Both the position numbers and the translations under genes were made by a program. 64,000 nucleotides of DNA, from NCBI GenBank assembly GCA_009760855.2, contig WPIO01000124.1:1056501-1120500 (forward strand). The letters are read 5' to 3'. Each line of letters opens with the position of its first letter. Positions within the stretch are counted from its first letter, which is position 1. The stretch is from Cristatella mucedo. Its lineage: Eukaryota > Bryozoa > Phylactolaemata > Cristatellidae. The notes under the pieces are model-generated. The model did not search any database, was not told where the DNA came from, and worked only from the letters and a program-made list of their open reading frames with translations. Of the stretch, positions 27,031-37,752 are shown one piece after another.

Positions 27031-27224
27031 TTCTGCTTTGTGCTACGTAGTCTCTTACGTCGAAAATACACGGACAACTCTATTCGAAGATGCCTTCAGT
27101 GAGCAATGCAGGCAGGAAGTCGATAGGCAGGGTAAACATTTCAAGAAGGCAAACCTTGACTTTTCGCGAGCTAACTAATCGTAGAATGTGCTATGCTCCT
27201 TCACTCTTCGCTTAAGTAATAAAG

Positions 27225-27395
27225 TATTAGCTGATATAGCAGCCTCATTTGAATAGCGGCATAAGAGCCCTAGCGGCTTTCGCCGCCGCTTGCAGTTGGC
27301 AACAAAGGATCGCCCACTGCAGGATTCGAGCCCACGACCTCGGTCACGAAGAGTGAGCACCTTACCTCATGGGCTATCACGGCCGAGTCTGAAAG
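27225..27395 (-). mobile_element. SINE1 copy
   Basis: Near-complete: head (CCCATGAGGTAAGGTGCTC), B box GGGCTCGAATCC, body with AAAGCCGCTAGGGCTC, end GAGGCTGCTATATCAGC and AT-rich tail. Confidence 0.75.
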
Positions 27396-27424
27396 AGGTG
27401 TGCAGCCTAAATGAAAACCAATAT

Positions 27425-27840
27425 TAATAATAATATATTTGCACAGTACCCCAAGAGAAGTATCTGCCTTCCCTAGGCGCTCTGCATATGTTTGAAAGGA
27501 TGCGAGTCAATTGGTTAGCAATAATATGCACACTGCCAGCACCCATACGTGTAGAGAGGACGATTCACAGTGCCCAGCAAATGCCGTGAAGAACGGATGG
27601 TTTTTAGATTCTTGAAAATATCATCAAGTCAGGACATGTTGCGACTTCATTCGGAAGTGAGTTCCGGGCTTTGGGAGCATCATAACTGAAGGCACTGTAT
27701 AACTTTACTTGGGTCAGAAGCATTGGTGATCCAATTATAAGTTGTAACTGGTTAGCCAGTACTCGTTCCAGTGTCTTTGATAGTAGCGGAAGCAAGGAAA
27801 CCGGGCCAAAATTGCTTCAAGCTTTCCTTGTCTAGCAATG
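27425..27840 (-). pseudogene. LINE-A2 fragment, internally deleted
   Basis: The minus frame joins an RT fragment (LPLLSKTLERVLANQLQ) to the protein C-terminus (KARNSLPNEVATCPDLM), then a 3' UTR and a decayed hairpin with an AAT tail at 27425-27440. The intervening RT core is deleted. Confidence 0.65.
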
Positions 27841-27964
27841 TCTTCTAAACGAGTGCCCTAATAAAAGAAGGCGGGAAGAATGCGAAAGCTGAGGCCACAC
27901 ATTCACAATTTTGGTTACACGCTAGGCAGCACAAAATATATGCATATCAGGAAGAGAACAGTAG

Positions 27965-30455
27965 GTGTATACTTTACATTTGCTGCAAAGGGAAATGCAA
28001 TTGAATGGTGAGTAAAATCATGCTTGATAAACAAACAAAATGAATGACATGGTTAGGGGTGACATGCATAGGGTCAGCATGAAAATGTGGTTAGTGGCAG
28101 CATGCATAGTGTCAGCACGCATAAGCACACCAAGATGGAATCATAGGGACCCACTAAATGCTGTCCTAAATAGGTGTGTTTTAAAATTCTTTTTAAATGT
28201 GGTCAGGTCAGGGGATGTTCTGACGCAGGTCGGGAGGGAGTTCCAGGCTCGGGGAGCATACGAACTAAATGCACGGTCTCCAAAGGATTTGAGGTTTGTA
28301 CGGGGTATTTGTAGGCTGTTGGATTCCGAAAAGCGGGTGGTGCGATGCTTGGCCTGATGGGGGAGTATGTCTGAGAGATAGGCTGGAGCCAAAGAATGAA
28401 GTGACCTAAAAGTGAGCGACAAAACCTTGAAGTCAATCCGTTGCTTGACTGGTAGCCAGTGCAGGTCGGCGAGAAGTGGAGTAATGTGGCAACTGCGACG
28501 CTCACGACAGACAAGCCTAGCTGCCGAGTTTTGCACCAGCTGCAATCGCCTGATCGCACTTGCCCGTAGGCCAGCGAGCAGTGAGTTAATAAAAATAATA
28601 ATAATAAGAATAATTCACTTGATAAAGCGCCCTCAGAGAACTTAATCTCTCTCTAGGCGCTTTACATTTGCTGTAAAGTGAAATGCAATTGAATGGTAAG
28701 TAAAATCATGCTTGAAAAACAAACGAAATGAATAATATGGTTAGGGGTGACATGCACAGGGTCAGCATGCAAATGTGGTTAGTGGAGCTGCAAAAGTCGA
28801 GACGGAATGCCACGAATGCATGGACCAACTTGGACGTGGCATCCTTATCTAAACAAGCCCGAATTTTAGCAACGTTATGAAGCTGAAAGTAGGCAGATTT
28901 GACTGTGGAGCTGATACGGTCGTCTAACGAGAGGTCGCTTTGGAATATGACACCTGGATTTCGAGCTGATTCAACTGGAGATATGCTGGCGGAGCCAATT
29001 TTGAGTTTCAGCCTTTCCAATTTGTGAATCACACTGGGTTTGCCCATAACTAGTAAGTTAGTTTTATCGTTATTTAGTTTTAGAAAATTTGCTGCCATCC
29101 AAGTGCAGATGTCATCAATACATCCAGCAAGTGAGTTAAGAGAATTAGAGGTGCTCGAAGGCTGGGAGGGAGCAAAGCAAAGATACAACTGAGTGTCATC
29201 CGCATAGAAGTGAAAGCCTAGATTGTGCTTGGCAATCACATCAGCATGAGGGAGAGTATAAACCGTAAAAAAACCGGACCTAGCACGGAGCCCTGAGGTA
29301 CGCCATATTTCAGAGGTACCTTGGATGATCTTTGTCCATTAACGTCTATACTCTGGAGTCTCCCACTGAGATAGGACCTGAACCACTGCAGAGCAGTACC
29401 AGTCGAGAGGTGAGGCGCTCTAGAAGAACTTTGTGATCGATGGTATCAAAAGCTGCCGAAAGATCGAGCAAATCAACCAGAGACTTTCTACCTATGACTG
29501 CATTCCTAAGTAGGTCGGTGTATACCCTTAACAATACTGACTCTGTGGAGTGATTAGCTCTAAAGCCAGACTGGAACTTACTAGCAACGTTTGAAGTTTC
29601 GATGTATGAGTTCAGCTGATCCGCCACGACCCGTCCCAGTGTCTTTAATAGGAATGGTAGAAGGGACATGCTAATGATGTTAGTTATGCATGTCACCCGC
29701 AGATCAATGCAACGTAGGAGCAGGGCAGTGGGAATAGGGTCCAGAGGACTTGTTGTCTTCTTTGATTGGGATACGAACTTCAGGACTAGATCACTAGTGA
29801 CTTGCTTAAATGAGGATGAATGATCACTAGTGACCTGCTTAAATACATTGAGGTGCAGCCAGGAATCGGGGAACAGCATTCTAGGGGGTATGTTGTCATC
29901 ACAGGGAAGGACTCCTTGATCTTGTCTATCTTCTGCACAAAGAGTCGAGAGAAGCGATCGGCTAGATCATCACAATGATCATCAGGTAAGGAGCTAACCT
30001 GGGAGCAGTTGAGAAGATGGTTTATCGTCGACATCAGCATTTTTGGATTGTGCATCTGTGATTCAACAATGTTTCTATAGAAGCTAGACTTGGCCTTTGC
30101 TAGGATCGATTGGTACGACCTACGGTAGTCTTCATATGCCTGTCGATGGACAGTCAGTCCAGATCTTTGGTGTGGGTCTGGAGAGCTAGTAGTTTTCCTG
30201 GAATAGGAGAGGAACTCTTTTAGATGAGGCTTGTAGCAGCTGTGAAGTTGAAGTAAAGCAAAGAACGGAAGATGGGGTGTGCTGCAAGGATACAATCTCA
30301 GGACTCACTGATTTTCTCTATCTTGCTAACAAAAAATCTAAAGAAAAGAATTTGCTAGATCGCATCAAGGATCGCTAAGTAAGGTGCTAACCTGCTGGCG
30401 GTTAAGGAGATAGTTGATGGTGTACATCAGCGTTTTTAGATTGTGTATCTGTGAT
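27965..30455 (-). pseudogene. LINE-A, longest copy in window (RT domain), interrupted
   Basis: On the minus strand in order: linker (TVHRQAYEDYRRSYQSILAK, MLMSTINHLLNCSQVSSLP), RT finger (FVSQSKKTTSPLDPIPTALL), GRVVADQLNSYI, FRANHSTESVLLRVYTDLLR, motif A (LLDLSAAFDTIDHK), GVPQGSVLGP, FHFYADDTQLYL, KTNLLVMGKPSVIHKLE, DLSLDDRISS, then a nested insertion at about 28589-28787, then CRERRSCHITPLLADLHWLP and AFSSYAPRAWNSLPT. It belongs to the CR1/L2-type non-LTR group: target-primed reverse transcription. Frameshifts near 29280 and elsewhere inactivate it. A second partial linker copy abuts at 30300-30455. The 3' hairpin is lost after GCAAATGTAAAG. Confidence 0.85.
28589..28787 (-). mobile_element. 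Short LINE-A 3' end nested inside the LINE-A copy
   Basis: About 200 bp, same orientation as its host. It starts in the 3' UTR (CCACTAACCACATTTGCATG), has the best hairpin in the window (AAAGCGCC, TAGAGAGAGATTAAG, TTCTCTGAG, GGCGCTTT) and an ATT-rich tail. The host coding sequence (CTTTTGCA and AACTCACTGCTCGCTGG) is contiguous when the insert is removed. No clear target duplication. Confidence 0.8.
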
Positions 30456-31115
30456 GTCTCGGCTAGATTATTGTAATTTCCCTTTGGCTGGGCTACCAAA
30501 CTAAGCCACTGGGACACTGCTGCTAGCTATGAGTATGGCTGAAAGGCTAGTTTGAAAATCCCAGAGGTTGACCACGTATCTCTTTTGCTAAAAGAGCTGG
30601 GATGGCTGCCGGTTGATCAACGTATACGGAGCAAAGTTCTTACGCTGACCCACAAGGCCACGGCCACGGCTTGGCTCCTCTACACCTAGCTGAACTGCTG
30701 CACCAGTTTCAGCCTCTTCGTGCCCTCAGGTCCCGTATGGACAATAAATTAGCTGTTTCATTCTTCCGCTTGAAGACCGTTAGCAACAGAAGCTTTAGCT
30801 CTGCAGGTCCTAGACTGTGGAACTCGCTTGCACAATTCTTACGCAACGACATCGATTCTCCTGCTGCCCACTATGGCTCATCCTTTACAGCGGTCCTGAG
30901 CTGCAACTTCCAGGCTCCTCACTACCTCAACTGCTCCCCTGACTCTGCTATTCTTCCGACCTTCTCTTTGCTGCTTGAGATGACGACTGTCGGCTACCAA
31001 ATGCGTACCGAAAGCCGCTTAGGCTGTGAGTGTGCGACATAAAACTCTCCTTCGTAACACCGGCATAGTCTTTGTGGTTTTGTGGAGTGACAGACGGAGA
31101 TACATACATACACAC
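30456..31115 (+). pseudogene. LINE-B C-terminal copy with 3' end
   Basis: Plus frames read SRLDYCNFPLAGLP, ELGWLPVDQR, MAPLHLAELLHQFQPLRALR, MDNKLAVSFFRLK, SFSSAGPRLWNSLAQFL, then a non-coding end with TTGGCTACC-like and AAAGCCGCTTAGGCTGTGAG and finally GACGGAGATACATACATACA. The protein end is homologous to LINE-A but clearly different, and the 3' end lacks the LINE-A hairpin. Several stops. Confidence 0.75.
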
Positions 31116-31486
31116 ATTCCACTCCATATTCTTGCAGAAGCTGGACTTGGCTTTAGCAAAAAATGGTTTAATTCCAAAGCGGCACGGAAAGATCTATCCA
31201 CTAGACGGCTCGAAGCTCGACAGCCCCCGCCAACCTCCCTCCCCCCCCCCCCCGCGATTGCGTAGAAACTGCCACGCCAAGGTTATGCTGCTAACAGACC
31301 GGTCAAACCCCTCTTCGGTACGCCCAGCCGGTGAACCGCAGACGAGAGCCGCTCGCCACAAGACCGAAACAACCGGCAGCCCTCCAAGCCGATCCAAATC
31401 GCTGTCGCAGTTTATAACTACAGCATGGGATGGACTGGGACTACGTGCAATACCTAGTCTTTGTATGCCAGTTTGTTGTAAACTAT

Positions 31487-31861
31487 TTAGTATCTGAGCC
31501 GCGGGCCTAAAATGTGCTTGGTCGGAGGCATTTCGTGGTTTCTCTTTCTTCTTTCGCTTATGCAAAGTAATCCTTGCTTGTTAGGTGTCTGGAATAAATC
31601 GCAGGCCATCTGGGAGAGCGTTACAGTGTGCTTAGGAGCAAACTCGTTCAGTATATCGACTAGTGCTGCGTTATAGCTATCCACCAGTGAGGGCCTGTTG
31701 GACAGAGGAAATAGCAGTGGGCAGGACCAGAGGTCAGAGGTCTTGAGGTTACGCGATTCGCAAATGATTTTGGATTGCAAAGGGCATGCTAACAACACGC
31801 TGAAAGAGACCTGTATGTGGTCAGAAGTGTAGAATTTGGAAATATTAGGAGTTGGCAGCAT
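31487..31861 (-). pseudogene. LINE-A endonuclease C-terminal fragment
   Basis: The minus frame contains FYTSDHIQVSFSVLL, SRNLKTSDLW and VDSYNAALVDILNEFAPKHT, the end of an apurinic-type endonuclease domain (SDH motif) and the EN-RT linker of CR1/L2-type LINEs. It lies on the same strand as the RT copy at 27965-30455 and may once have been its 5' part, now separated by the LINE-B insertion. Confidence 0.7.
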
Positions 31862-31935
31862 TTGAAGGGAGTGCCTAGAAAGAGATTAAGTTCTCCGAGG
31901 GGGCTTTATCAAATGCATTATTATTATTATATTTG
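31862..31935 (+). mobile_element. LINE-A 3' end, minimal copy
   Basis: GTGCCTAGAAAGAGATTAAG, TTCTCCGAGGGGGCTTTATC, AAATGCATT and an ATT tail. Only about 70 bp; opposite orientation to the adjoining endonuclease fragment. Confidence 0.7.
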
Positions 31936-32564
31936 GTCGAATTTTCGATCGAAGTTATGACCGTGGCCATGCACATGAGCCGCCAGAGAAAATGATACAG
32001 CCAATGCACGAAACTCGGCATATAAGTAGTAAGTTAGAGCATCAAAATTGATGTTTCAATAATCACTATGTGGAGTGACGATTTATGGAATGCAATCTCA
32101 AATGGGCTCCGAAATTTCTTACATAAAAGAAGACTTGTTACCTGGAATCGACAGATTACTACCACCATTGGCAACCGGCTGTCGATGGAACTCGGAACAA
32201 GTGATTCAAAATAATGCTACGAGGGGACTGCAAACGGCTTGAAATTGAGGGAAGAACGAGCAATAGTAGTCACTCCACCTTCATTTTTTCATCGACCTCA
32301 GGGTGAGTTCGAAAGAGAAGCCTGTGGAGTCAGCTCTTGTTTTGGTCAGACAGTCGGTCTCAGCCAGTTCTTAGCCGCAGCCAACAGTTCAAGGGCGTCA
32401 TCAAGAAGCATCTCGCATCTAGCTAGAGGCAATAGGAGGCATGCTGACGAATAACATTCTGATCAGAACAGGAAATTGGAATCTGCCATACTTTCCGAGC
32501 GTTGTAAGCTATTGGGTGTCCATGAAATGCACACTACCCCCTTCTTGAAGCAACATATAGCTGT
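31936..32564. other. Unassigned sequence
   Basis: Nothing recognised. Confidence 0.4.
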
Positions 32565-33850
32565 TATAATAATAACAACAATAATAATAATAATAATGCA
32601 CTTGATAAAGCGCCCTCGGAGAACTCAATCTCTCTCTTGGCACTTGACATTTGCTGCAAAGGGAAACGCTATTGACTGGTGAGAAATATGATGCTTGGTA
32701 AACAATTTGAATAACATGGTTAGGGGTGACATGCACAGGGTCAGCATGCAAATGTGGTTAGTGGCAGCATGCACAGTGCGCATGATGGACGAATCACAGG
32801 GACCCAGTAAATGCTGTCCTAAATAGGTGTTTTTAAATTCGTTTTAAATGTGAGCAAGTCAGGGGATGTCGTGACCCTAGTCGGAATTGAGTTGTTGTTG
32901 TATCTCCGTCTGTAACTCCACAAAGTCATAAAGACCATGTGGGTGTTACGCAGGAGAGTTTTGTATAGCGCACTCACAGCCTAAGCGGCTTTCGGTACGC
33001 ATTCGGTAGCCAACAGACTTCGTCTCACGCAACAAAGAGAAAGTGGGAAGCATAGCAGAGTCAGGAGAGCAGTTGAGGTAGTGAGTTGCATGGAAGTAGC
33101 AGCTCAGGACCGCGAGTTGCATAGAAGTAGCAGCTCAGGACCGCTGAAAAAGATGTGCCAAAGTCGGCAGTAGGAGAGTAGTTGTCGTTCCAGGCTTTGG
33201 AAGTATACGAACTAAAGGCACGGTCTTCAAAGGATTTGAGGTTCATACGAGGTGTAGGTAAACGACTATATTCCGAAAAGCAGGTGGTACGATGCCTAGC
33301 ATGGTGGGGCAGTAGATCTGATAGCTGTAGGCTGGAGGAAAAGAATGAAGGAACCTAAAAGTGAGCGACAGAACCTTGAAGTCGATGAATTGCTTGACTG
33401 GGAGCCAGTGCAGGTCTGCGAGAGGTGGTTCGATGTGGCAACTGCGAAGCTCACGACAGACAAGCCTAGCTGCAAACTATTGCACAAGCTATAAGCACCT
33501 GATTGCACAGGCCGGTAGACTAGCAAACAGTGAGTTACAGAAGTCGAGACAGGATGCCACAAATGCATGGACTAACTTACATCTGGTAACCCTGTATAAA
33601 CAAGCCCGAATTTTAGCAATGTTATGTGCCTGAAAGTGGGCAGACTTGATTGATGTGGTCGTCTAACGAGAGGTCACTTTTGAATATGACACCTAGATTT
33701 CGAACTGATTCGACAGGAGGTATGCTGGCAGAGCCAATTTTGAGTGTTAGCCTTTCCAATTTCTGAATCAGACTGGGTTTGCCCATAATTAAAAAGTTAG
33801 TTTTATCAACGCTGTAGCTGACACGTGGGTATAGCAGGCGACTGAAGCAA
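32565..33850 (-). pseudogene. LINE-A C-terminal copy with 3' end, split by LINE-B
   Basis: On the minus strand: DKTNFLIMGKPSLIQKLE, GSASIPPVESVRNLGVIFK, LSLDDHI, then CRELRSCHIEPPLADLHWLP, SFEDRAFSSYTSKAWN, an inserted LINE-B piece (32890-33187), then the LINE-A coding end and 3' UTR, a good hairpin (AAGTGCCAAGAGAGAGATTG, AGTTCTCCGAGGGCGCTTTA) and an ATT tail. The ADD active-site half is absent. Confidence 0.8.
32890..33187 (-). mobile_element. LINE-B 3' fragment nested in LINE-A
   Basis: Begins in the LINE-B coding end (SFSAVLSCYFYATRG region), passes AAAGCCGCTTAGGCTGTGAG, and ends GACGGAGATACAACAACAAC. Removing it rejoins LINE-A between AAAGCCTGGAA and CTCAATTCCGACTAGGGTC. It contains a 31-bp tandem duplication (33088-33150). 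Confidence 0.75.
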
Positions 33851-34554
33851 AAAGCTGAACGATCTTTGATTGGGATCTGTTGTTGGTGCATTTGCTGATT
33901 ATCTATCATTCAGCTGTGCATGAGTCTGTCGGCTATACTCCTGCCGGATTGATGCCGGATAGGGAACCGAGGTTATCGGTAGATCTATTGTTGGTGAGAA
34001 TGCCAACCTTTGAGTAGCCTGCTTTTATTGTTCAGAGTATGTCCGAGACATTGTAAGAACGGCTTTTAGGCAAATGTGATTGATTTTGTGCATTTTTGAA
34101 AGCTATTCAGGTGGATCTGCAATTGTCCCGTGTGCTTCAGTTATCCAAGCATAGTAAAGTGAGTGTTATTATCTGCTGGAGATCCTACTGACCAGCAGTC
34201 GATCGGTCTTTTGGGTGCTATTTGGCACGCGTGTATTGGCAGCATGAGACTGTGAAACTCAACTTTTGTCCTTGGAAAGTAAGTATTATTTCATAATCTC
34301 TTGTGTCTCAGAAGTATAGAAAATGGCCATTATTTTTAGAAAAACATTGTTTTCGTGGCCAGTACAGAGACTAGCTTGAAATTAGCCCATTTCCGATAAG
34401 AAAACAGACGAATTTGTGTAGCATCGTTCACATTAAGTCAGACAGAACAATAAGTAATTTAAAGCTTAACTTTTACTTAATTACAATTCCTATAAAAATG
34501 ACCAGTCTCAAGGGTTCGAAAATGAGTAGATATTCTACATTTTCGGCTATTTTG
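33851..34554. other. Unassigned sequence
   Basis: AT-rich; no gene or repeat recognised. Confidence 0.4.
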
Positions 34555-35330
34555 CAAATCGCTTTCTCGGAGAAGCCTTACAAATATAGTCCCCTGTGAG
34601 TTTTTCTCTATCCTCTCCTTGGCAATGAGGTTCGAAGTCATGCTCATTTGCTCGTGGAAGTTCTTTTAGCTCATCTAAGTAAGCTCCAATAACGTCCGTG
34701 AATCTGACAAGATGACCGTCGGGAAAATAGACTTTGAGGGTCATTTGCAGTCCTTTTTGCTATAGCTTCTTATGAGAGCCTGAACCAACTGCTCATAGAT
34801 TCCGGCAGTTTTGCCCAGAAAGATGTGAGCGATTGAAAGGAAACTGGTCCAAGCGCTTTTGCTGTCCTGTTCAGCTTCTTGGCGAATTCGTCGCACTCGC
34901 GGATATTCTTTATCTATATGATATCGATCTACTGTTCGAGGAAGACACCAGTTTAGACCTGACCTTCGACAGCTGTAGAAAGATATCTCACAGGTATTTG
35001 AAGGCTACTGGTTCGTTTTCTAGAGCCATGACCAAGTTCATTGTGGAGCCTAGTTTGATGGCATCAGCCTCTTCCGACTGTCTACCCGCGGCTTCCTCAT
35101 GACGCTGTTCTTCCCGTCACAGATCTCGATCCGTTACGTAGGCCAGTCCGTTTTGTGATAGTGCGCCTTCGTGTCCACCCGTCTCATAAGCAAAGAAAAC
35201 GAGAGGAAGCTCTTTTGAAATTGCCTTGGAGGCCATTAAGAATGCCGCGATTTTGACGTCTCCGACGACCTTGCAGCTACAGTCGTCTGACTTCGAGGCA
35301 CGAGGCAGCTGCATTCGAGGCAGCATCTCG
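34555..35330 (-). pseudogene. Possible decayed coding region, unrecognised
   Basis: Three protein-like segments lie on the minus strand in different frames: 35326-35117 (VVGDVKIAAFLMASKAISKE, then LPLVFFAYETGGHEGALSQN), around 34950-34790 (RECDEFAKKLNRTAKALGPV) and 34744-34547 (KVYFPDGHLVRFTDVIGAYL). Their order and strand agree but stops and shifts intervene. I cannot name a family. Confidence 0.3.
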
Positions 35331-35535
35331 ACATCTCGTTTAAGGTGCCACAGTGTGAATCACTAGGTTTGTGTGGCCTTGCGGAGTTCCAGACCGAGAT
35401 ACGTTATAATTAAAAAATTAGCCGTAGGAAGAGATGGTCACTTGTTCCCAGTTATGAATCAGCAAGGCTAAGAGGCTCCTGGATCAACTGCCTATAAATG
35501 GGCGCCATTCACTCGGGTTACATGTGATTCGCATA
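35331..35535. other. Unassigned sequence
   Basis: Nothing recognised. Confidence 0.4.
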
Positions 35536-35683
35536 ATATAAAAATATAATTCATTTATATAGCGCCCCAAGAGAACTTAATCTCTATTCAGGCGCTTCAC
35601 ATATGCCTCGGGGCTCGAGCTCACGACCTCAGTCAGACCTTGGTCGGGGCGAGCACCTTAACCGCTGGACCAAACCAGTTCGG
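35536..35683 (-). mobile_element. SINE2 copy
   Basis: The cleanest SINE2: head GCCGAACTGGTTTGGTCCAG, B box GTGAGCTCGAGCCCC, tail ATGTGAAGCGCCTGAATAGA, GATTAAGTTCTCTTGGGGCG, CTATATAAATGAATTATATT. A six-base CGCATA lies on both sides (35530-35535, 35684-35689), a probable target duplication. Confidence 0.8.
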
Positions 35684-36007
35684 CGCATAGAATCAAATAG
35701 ACCGGTTCAATGGCTGCAGAAGCGCAGCCTATCTTGCCGACTGAAATAGCTGATGAAACAAGTTGATGACGCTGTCTCTGATCTGTCACTTTCAAAATTT
35801 TATTCAATAAGTTCCAATCCTTGTGTCTAGATGTCAGGAGCTTAGGTTTGCGGTTAATTAAACCAAGGACTCTAATCATATTGTTGGGGTCGTTTTGGTT
35901 GGGAAGTATAGCTTTCTATCCAAAGCCGAAATGTGAAATTGCAATCTGAATATCTGATATTCTCGAAGTCCCACTTGCTGCTCCCTCCTAATGACGGCTG
36001 ATCCCTC
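35684..36007. other. Unassigned sequence
   Basis: Nothing recognised. Confidence 0.4.
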
Positions 36008-36048
36008 GGGGGGGGGGGAGGGGGCGGGTAGGGGGGGGGGGGCGGGTA
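36008..36048 (+). repeat. G-tract cluster
   Basis: Runs of about 12, 5, 3, 12 and 3 guanines separated by one or two bases. It fits the G-quadruplex pattern. Confidence 0.85.
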
Positions 36049-37029
36049 GCTCAGGTCAGTGCGGCGCTGAGGCCATGACTGAAGGATTGCGAGGATACAT
36101 GGTGTGTGAGGGGTGCTCTTGCCGGTACGACGTTCAGAAGAGTCCACGTTGCAGAAGTAGCAGTTACTTGATGGGTCAGTTCGTTCTCGCAAAATTCTTG
36201 GCATAGAGAACTTCGCCGCTCTTTATTATCCCCTATACGACTTGCCTCTAAATATGCCAGAATTGATTGCATTGAAAAATGAAACGGTACACATTACCTA
36301 CTGTAAACGAAATTTCACCTAGCGAGTAGCAACGGCTAACCTTGCCCTTCAAGAGCTCCGTTGCAGCTGTTCGCTTGTGAGATAATATGCCCAGTGCCTG
36401 TCTTTATCCCGGCAGGTACACCCAAATACGATTTACAGGCCACGCCAATTCATAGCCCGGGGTCGGTGGCCTCCCTTTGGTACACTGTGAATAGCGTGTT
36501 CGGGCCTGGCATTAAGTAAAGCGAACAGCAATAGGAGTTTAATTTAAATTTAATTTTTATTAAATTTTTATTTTGGATTTCATTTTTTTTAATTAATAGC
36601 ATTAGTTAATGTGAATAGAAGTAATTAATGTTCGGGCCTGGCATTAAGTAAAGCGAGGAGCAATAAGTGTATGCGGTTCCCTAATTCGCCTACACTTCAA
36701 CTCTTAAGACGGGCCTTTCTCTGCTGCTTGACAACTCCGAGAGCCCCGAGGATGTGAGCGCTCCTAGGCTGAGAGCGACGTGAACTGCACGTGAGCACGG
36801 CTCTTCTAGGGAATTTAGAATCGCTTTAGCAGTGGAAAGTCAGGCTGGCAATTGCTGCCACTGCCAGTTGATCGAGTCATTCCCGTTTTCACGCGCCGCG
36901 GTAATTTGCTTCGAAGCTTGAGCAAGGCCGAATGCATCGCGTGAGCAGCTCGGCTTTAAATAAAAAATGTACCACACGCGGTGCCATTACTCGACAAACA
37001 GAGAAGTAGGAAATATATCATTCGCAGCC
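36049..37029. other. Unassigned sequence with a partial tandem duplication
   Basis: GTTCGGGCCTGGCATTAAGT (plus AAAGCGA) occurs at 36498 and 36630, and GTGAATAG precedes both, so about 130 bp was duplicated around an AT-rich core. Nothing else recognised. Confidence 0.5.
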
Positions 37030-37100
37030 TTGAGCCGTGCGGCATATGTGAAGCGCACGGATAGAGATTGAGTTCTCTCAGAGTGATATACAAATGAAAT
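37030..37100 (+). mobile_element. SINE2-type tail fragment
   Basis: GCATATGTGAAGCGCACGGA, TAGAGATTGAGTTCTCTCAG, then TATACAAATGAAAT: a SINE2-like 3' end without head. Confidence 0.55.
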
Positions 37101-37384
37101 AGTTTTGTTTACTTATGTACGAATAGTTCTCGCATGCTAGAAAAATTGCAGCTCTGCTTTCAGTGAGCGTGAACTCATTTGTAATGTCTCGCACTGAATG
37201 GTCTTCCTACGAGTTAACTTTTGTAGTCTGATCGCCGAAAGGTTTTATAAAGCAGTCGCCACGTGTACAAATCGGCGTCAGCGAGCCTGCCAGGACGATC
37301 TGGGCAGTGTCCGCGCGCCGGTTGGGGGCGCCCTCTCCGTGAGGTTCGGGCATATTACATCGCAAGCGGCGTGCTAAGCGGAGA

Positions 37385-37752
37385 GGGTAGGATGCTCCCA
37401 AAGCCGGGAACTCAATCCCAGCTTGTGTCACAGCATCCCTGACTTGACCACGCTCAAAAAGAATTTAAAAACCACCTATTTAGGACAGCATTTACTGGGT
37501 CCCCGTGATTTGTCCCTTATGTGCTCATGCGCGCTGACAGTGTGCATGCTGCCGCTAACCACACTTGCATGCTGACCCTGTGCATGTCACCCCGAACCAT
37601 GTTATGCATGTTGTTTATCAAGCATGATATACACTCACCATTCAATCGCGTTTCCATTTGCAGCAAATGTAAGGCGCCTAGAAAGAGATTGAGTTCTCTG
37701 AGGGTGCTTTATCAAGTGTTATAATAATAATATTATTATTATTACTATTATA
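37385..37752 (+). mobile_element. LINE-A 3' end
   Basis: Starts in the last coding stretch (CCAAAGCCGGGAACTCAATC), has the complete 3' UTR (CATGCTGACCCTGTGCATGT), GCAGCAAATGTAAGGCGCCT, AGAAAGAGATTGAGTTCTCT, GAGGGTGCTTTATCAAGTG and an AT-rich tail. Confidence 0.8.
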
